Source of the DNA: Flavobacterium psychrophilum
GTDB taxonomy: Bacteria > Bacteroidota > Bacteroidia > Flavobacteriales > Flavobacteriaceae
Length of the DNA: 39,392 nucleotides
NCBI GenBank assembly: GCA_022729635.1
Contig: DZAU01000009.1
Coordinates: 1 to 39,392 of the forward strand
Direction of reading: 5' to 3'
Of the stretch, positions 35,631 through 39,392 are shown piece after piece (within the stretch, counting starts at the first letter, position 1; each line of letters begins with the position of its first letter). The notes under the pieces are model-generated. The model worked only from the letters and a program-made list of their open reading frames with translations, made no database searches and was not told the DNA's origin. Both the position numbers and the translations under genes were made by a program.

Positions 35631-36623
35631 ATGGCAATATTTAATTTTCAGAAGCCCGATAAAGTTATCATGATCGATTCAACCGATTTTGAAGGTAAAT
35701 TCGAATTTAGACCTTTAGAACCTGGTTACGGATTGACAGTTGGTAACGCACTTAGAAGAGTTTTGCTTTCAGCATTAGAAGGTTATGCAATTACATCGGT
35801 TCGTATCGAAGGTGTAGATCATGAGTTTTCTACTATCTCAGGAGTTGTTGAAGACGTTACCGAAATTATTCTTAATCTTAAACAAGTACGTTTCAAACGT
35901 CAAATTGAAGATATAGATAATGAATCAGTTACAATTTCTGTAACCGGTAAAGATCAATTGACAGCTGGTGATTTCCAGAAATTTATTTCAGGTTTCCAAG
36001 TTTTGAATCCAGAGCTTGTAATCTGTAATTTAGACTCTAAAATCAAACTACATTTCGATTTAACAATTGAAAAAGGTAGAGGATATGTTCCTGCTGAAGA
36101 GAACAAAAAACAAAATGCTGCAATTGGAACTATATTTACTGACTCTATTTTTACTCCGGTAAAAAATGTTAAGTATGCTATTGAAAACTTCCGTGTAGAG
36201 CAAAAAACAGATTATGAAAAATTAGTTTTCGAAATAAAAACTGATGGTTCAATCAATCCAAAAGATGCACTTACTGAAGCTGCCAAAGTTTTAATTCACC
36301 ATTTCATGTTGTTTTCTGATGAAAGAATTACACTTGAGGCTGACGAAATCGCACAAACAGAATCGTATGACGAAGAGTCATTGCACATGAGACAATTGCT
36401 TAAAACCAAATTGGTTGATATGGATCTTTCTGTAAGAGCATTAAATTGTTTAAAAGCGGCCGAAGTTGATACACTTGGGGATTTAGTATCTTTCAATAAA
36501 AATGACCTAATGAAATTCCGTAATTTCGGTAAAAAATCTTTAACTGAACTTGATGAACTTGTTGCAGTTAAGAATTTAAACTTCGGAATGGATTTAGCAA
36601 AATACAAACTAGATAAAGAATAA
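35631..36623 (+). CDS. rpoA: DNA-directed RNA polymerase alpha subunit
   Basis: 330 residues, normal length. The N-terminal domain (1 to about 235) dimerises and nucleates core assembly: [39 protein letters not shown]. After a linker, the C-terminal DNA-binding domain has the helix-hairpin-helix [20 protein letters not shown] and [16 protein letters not shown]. Every gene of this window depends on it. A structured 62-base gap follows before rplQ. Confidence 0.99.
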   Translation: MAIFNFQKPDKVIMIDSTDFEGKFEFRPLEPGYGLTVGNALRRVLLSALEGYAITSVRIEGVDHEFSTISGVVEDVTEIILNLKQVRFKRQIEDIDNESVTISVTGKDQLTAGDFQKFISGFQVLNPELVICNLDSKIKLHFDLTIEKGRGYVPAEENKKQNAAIGTIFTDSIFTPVKNVKYAIENFRVEQKTDYEKLVFEIKTDGSINPKDALTEAAKVLIHHFMLFSDERITLEADEIAQTESYDEESLHMRQLLKTKLVDMDLSVRALNCLKAAEVDTLGDLVSFNKNDLMKFRNFGKKSLTELDELVAVKNLNFGMDLAKYKLDKE

Positions 36624-36626
36624 ATT

Positions 36627-36670
36627 ACTTCATATTTTGCTCTCCAAAGTGGATAGTAGCAAGATGAAGT
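36627..36670 (+). promoter_or_regulatory. Strong hairpin between rpoA and rplQ
   Basis: ACTTCAT (36627-36633) pairs with ATGAAGT (36664-36670), TTGCT (36637-36641) with AGCAA (36658-36662), and TCCA (36643-36646) with TGGA (36650-36653): a three-part stem. No T-run follows, so it does not look like a terminator. It could be an L17 leader, a processing site or an mRNA stabiliser. Confidence 0.5.
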
Positions 36671-36685
36671 TATAAAAAACACGTC

Positions 36686-37255
36686 ATGAGACACGGAAAA
36701 AAATTCAATCACTTAAGCAGACAGACAGCACATAGAAGTTCTATGTTAGCCAATATGGCTTGTTCTCTAATCGAGCACAAACGTATTAACACTACTGTTG
36801 CTAAGGCAAAAGCGCTTAAACAATTTGTTGAGCCATTAATAACAAAATCTAAAGCCGATACGACTCACAATCGTCGTGTTGTTTTTTCATACTTGCGTAG
36901 CAAATATGCTGTAACTGACTTGTTCAGAGATGTAGCTGCAAAAGTAGGTGACCGTCCAGGTGGATACACTCGTATCATTAAAGTTGGAAATCGTTTAGGT
37001 GATAATGCTGATATGGCAATGATCGAACTAGTAGATTTCAACGAACTTTACAACGGAGGTAAAAAAGAAGTTAAAAAAGCAAAAAGCCGTCGAGGCGGAA
37101 AAGCTAAAAAAGCTGATGAAGTTGTTGAAGCACCAGTTGCCGAAGTTCCAGCAGTTGAGGAAACTCCAGTTGTTGAAGAGGAAACTCCAGCTCCAGCTGA
37201 TGACTCTATCGCTAACGAACAGGATGAACAAACGAATGAAAAGGCAGCCGAATAA
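36686..37255 (+). CDS. rplQ: 50S ribosomal protein L17 with a long C-terminal tail
   Basis: 189 residues against about 127 in E. coli. The core (1 to about 117) holds [40 protein letters not shown] and [20 protein letters not shown]. Then follows a basic stretch [20 protein letters not shown] and an acidic, Pro/Val/Glu-rich end ([20 protein letters not shown] and on), which should be disordered. Such tails are known in Bacteroidota L17. Last gene of the ribosomal operon; a terminator follows after 28 bases. Confidence 0.97.
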   Translation: MRHGKKFNHLSRQTAHRSSMLANMACSLIEHKRINTTVAKAKALKQFVEPLITKSKADTTHNRRVVFSYLRSKYAVTDLFRDVAAKVGDRPGGYTRIIKVGNRLGDNADMAMIELVDFNELYNGGKKEVKKAKSRRGGKAKKADEVVEAPVAEVPAVEETPVVEEETPAPADDSIANEQDEQTNEKAAE

Positions 37256-37283
37256 TTATGAAAATAATCATTCTATAAAAATC

Positions 37284-37318
37284 AAGGATAAACTTTTATT
37301 AGTTTATCCTTTTTTTTA
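37284..37318 (+). terminator. Terminator of the ribosomal operon
   Basis: AAGGATAAAC (37284-37293), an 8-base loop, GTTTATCCTT (37302-37311) and a T-run to 37318. A perfect 10-bp stem at the end of the rpsL-rplQ unit. Confidence 0.93.
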
Positions 37319-37338
37319 TACTTTTAAAAAAAATATTC

Positions 37339-38040
37339 ATGAAAAACTTTATTTTGTTTTATTTGTTTTTGGGTTTTTTTATTGTGGCACATTCACAAAA
37401 TTCAGGAGGAGTTATTGGGCCAACAAATGACTTAAGTTTATACCTGAATCCGATGCAGGCAGATGGATTATACGTTCCTTTAAAAAAATCTGGGAAACCT
37501 ATTATAGATGAATCACAATATTTGTTTTCTCGATGGGATGAGAATTGTCAAATCTTCTTCCATGAGAACAAAGTTTTTTTAATAAAAAACCTGAATTACA
37601 ATATAGATTCTAAAAAATTGGAGTCTAAAATAGGAAAAGATTCAATTTTTCAGTTCAATGAAAATAGAATTGATTTTGTTAAACTAAATGATAAAAAATA
37701 TAAATTTTACAACTATAATGATAGTAACCAACTTTATCAAGAATTATATGTTTCAAAAAATATTGTTTTTTTAAAAGGGTATAAATTGATTTTCAAAGAG
37801 GCATTCATAAACCCAATGACAAACGCAGTAATCTCAGAAGCTAAAAGTGTCATTATAGAAAAATACTTTTGTAAGGTTTCTGACAAAGAATTTATGCAAT
37901 TTGATTTAAAGAAAAAAGTTGTTTTAAAACTTATAGAAGACAAAGCTTCTCAAATTGAAAAATTTGTTTCTGATTCAAAATTGAATTATAGCTCAGAAAA
38001 GGATTTAATTAAAATATTCAACTACTACGATACTTTATAG
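37339..38040 (+). CDS. Uncharacterised secreted protein
   Basis: 233 residues, family not recognised. Sec signal peptide MKNFILFYLFLGFFIVAHSQ with likely cleavage after HS-Q, no lipobox and no further membrane helix, so periplasmic or exported. The mature part starts NSGGVIGPTNDLSLYLNP, is rich in Lys, Asn, Asp and aromatic residues, and has one Cys in the middle (WDENCQIFF) and one further on (EKYFCKV). No type IX sorting domain. It lies between the rplQ terminator and carA, with only 13 bases to carA, so it is probably transcribed with carA. No clear -7 box is visible in the 20 bases upstream. Confidence 0.75.
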   Translation: MKNFILFYLFLGFFIVAHSQNSGGVIGPTNDLSLYLNPMQADGLYVPLKKSGKPIIDESQYLFSRWDENCQIFFHENKVFLIKNLNYNIDSKKLESKIGKDSIFQFNENRIDFVKLNDKKYKFYNYNDSNQLYQELYVSKNIVFLKGYKLIFKEAFINPMTNAVISEAKSVIIEKYFCKVSDKEFMQFDLKKKVVLKLIEDKASQIEKFVSDSKLNYSSEKDLIKIFNYYDTL

Positions 38041-38053
38041 TTAAAAAATACGA

Positions 38054-39154
38054 ATGAAATACACAACACGAAAAAGCGCCATACTTCTACTGAGTGACGG
38101 AACCATTTTCCACGGTAAATCCATAGGAATTTCAGGGACAACTTTTGGAGAAGTATGTTTTAATACAGGAATGACTGGTTATCAGGAGATTTTTACTGAC
38201 CCTTCGTACTACGGACAAATTATGGTAGCAACCAATGCTCACATAGGAAACTACGGAGTTAACGAAAATGAAGTTGAATCAGGAAGCATTAAAATCGCAG
38301 GATTGGTTTGTAAAAATTTTAGCTTCAATTATTCTCGCGAAGACGCTTCAGGAAGTTTGGAAGATTATTTTATCAAACAAAACTTAATCTGCATTTCTGA
38401 TGTTGACACTCGTGGACTCGTGAGTTATATCCGAGACAATGGAGCAATGAACTCAGTAATTTGTACTGATGGAACTCCAATCGAAGAACTAAAAGCAGCT
38501 TTGGCAAAAGTTCCAGACATGAAAGGTTTGGAATTAGCTTCTAAAGTTTCAACCAAAGAGCCTTACTTTTTTGGAGACGAGAATGCCAAATACAAAATTT
38601 CCGCTTTAGATTTAGGAATAAAAACTAACATCCTTCGCAATCTTGCCAAAAGAGATTGTTATATCAAAGTGTTTCCTTATGATTCAAAATATTCAGATTT
38701 GGCAGCATTCAATCCAGATGGTTATTTCTTGTCAAACGGTCCGGGCGATCCTGATCCGCTTTTCGGAGCTATTCAAGTGGCAAAAGAAATTCTGGAAAAC
38801 AACAAACCCTTATTCGGGATTTGTTTAGGACACCAAGTCATTGCTTTGGCCAACGGAATTTCTACTTATAAAATGTTTAACGGACACAGAGGAATCAATC
38901 ATCCCGTAAAAAATATCATTACAGGAAAAGGCGAAATTACCTCTCAAAATCACGGTTTTGCCGTGAACAAAGAAGAATTAGACAACCATCCCGATATGGA
39001 AATCACGCATCTTCATCTTAACGACGGAACTGTTGCAGGAATGCGAATGAAAAACAAAAATTGTTTCTCGGTTCAATATCATCCGGAAGCAAGTCCTGGA
39101 CCACATGATTCAGCTTATTTATTTGACCAGTTTGTTGAAAACTTGAAAAAGTAA
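38054..39154 (+). CDS. carA: Carbamoyl-phosphate synthase small subunit
   Basis: 366 residues, slightly shorter than E. coli CarA (382). Glutaminase subunit that delivers ammonia to CarB for arginine and pyrimidine synthesis, cytoplasmic. N-terminal domain: LLLSDGTIFHGKSIGISGTT, FNTGMTGYQEIFTDPSYYGQ. Class I amidotransferase domain: the nucleophile Cys257 in GICLGHQVIAL, with His343 and Glu345 in YHPEASPGP completing the triad. carB is not adjacent within the window. In related genomes carA follows rplQ; here the unknown secreted gene is inserted between. A terminator follows. Confidence 0.97.
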   Translation: MKYTTRKSAILLLSDGTIFHGKSIGISGTTFGEVCFNTGMTGYQEIFTDPSYYGQIMVATNAHIGNYGVNENEVESGSIKIAGLVCKNFSFNYSREDASGSLEDYFIKQNLICISDVDTRGLVSYIRDNGAMNSVICTDGTPIEELKAALAKVPDMKGLELASKVSTKEPYFFGDENAKYKISALDLGIKTNILRNLAKRDCYIKVFPYDSKYSDLAAFNPDGYFLSNGPGDPDPLFGAIQVAKEILENNKPLFGICLGHQVIALANGISTYKMFNGHRGINHPVKNIITGKGEITSQNHGFAVNKEELDNHPDMEITHLHLNDGTVAGMRMKNKNCFSVQYHPEASPGPHDSAYLFDQFVENLKK

Positions 39155-39188
39155 ACTACTATTTAGAAAAGTTTTTTGCAAAATATAG

Positions 39189-39213
39189 AGCTACCAATTT
39201 TGGTAGCTTTTTT
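39189..39213 (+). terminator. Terminator after carA
   Basis: AGCTACCA (39189-39196), loop ATTT, TGGTAGCT (39201-39208), then T-rich bases. In the remaining 179 bases to the window end I see only AT-rich sequence and no gene start. Confidence 0.9.
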
Positions 39214-39392
39214 ATTTTTCTCTAAATTTTGATGAGTAAAAAGAATTTTCTTTGCAACTAAGTCTTTTGAAAACGATACAAACTTGCAAAAGTTTAATGA
39301 GTAAACTCAAGACTGAATATATTGGCATATAAATTTATGTTAATACTATTAACTAAACTTGTATTATGTAATTGAATTGTTATTTTTACAAT

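Noticed and set aside
1..39392. tRNA, rRNA, prophage or intact insertion sequence
   Set aside because: No cloverleaf-like or rRNA sequence and no transposase, integrase or phage structural gene was recognised on either strand.

Overview
The window is chromosomal DNA from a Flavobacterium-like member of the Bacteroidota. Evidence: low GC, Bacteroidota-type promoters (TTG, about 19 bases, TAnnTTTG), A-rich start regions with almost no Shine-Dalgarno sequences, a SusC/SusD pair, a protease with a type IX secretion sorting domain, and a joined str-S10-spc-alpha ribosomal locus in which fusA is followed directly by rpsJ with no tuf, ending near carA.

Layout. (1) 1-3095: a repeat-rich accessory stretch with an AAA+/DUF4143 ATPase, a decayed aminotransferase end, an unknown gene on the minus strand and a relic of a second copy of its 3' end. 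(2) 3096-9042: surface polysaccharide genes: rfbC, rfbD and rfbA for dTDP-L-rhamnose, a membrane-bound sugar dehydratase of the PglF/WbpM type, and an ABC-2 polysaccharide export permease without its ATPase. rfbB is not in the window. (3) 9243-19648, all minus strand: a secreted zinc metalloprotease, then a nutrient uptake operon (SusC-like porin, SusD-like lipoprotein, two small lipoproteins) preceded by an Omp85-like outer-membrane protein. (4) 20027-37255, plus strand: 31 translation and secretion genes from rpsL to rplQ, including a 38-residue rpmJ at 34027-34143. (5) 37339-39154: an unknown secreted protein and carA, between two clear terminators.

The ribosomal block makes ribosomal proteins, EF-G, IF-1, SecY and the RNA polymerase alpha subunit, apparently from one strong promoter at 19945-19974, perhaps with internal control at several structured gaps.

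The most unusual structure is not a gene. Many gaps hold degenerate arrays with an exact 7-base period (GGTTATC-like). Several turn round on themselves into head-to-head inverted arrays that would fold into long hairpins. Two very clean examples lie inside the essential ribosomal operon (rpsL-rpsG and rpsJ-rplC). One supplies the last codons and stop of a gene, and one lies directly before the rfbA start. A different repeat has been translated in frame inside the Omp85-like protein. No CRISPR array, tRNA, rRNA, intact transposase or prophage was seen.
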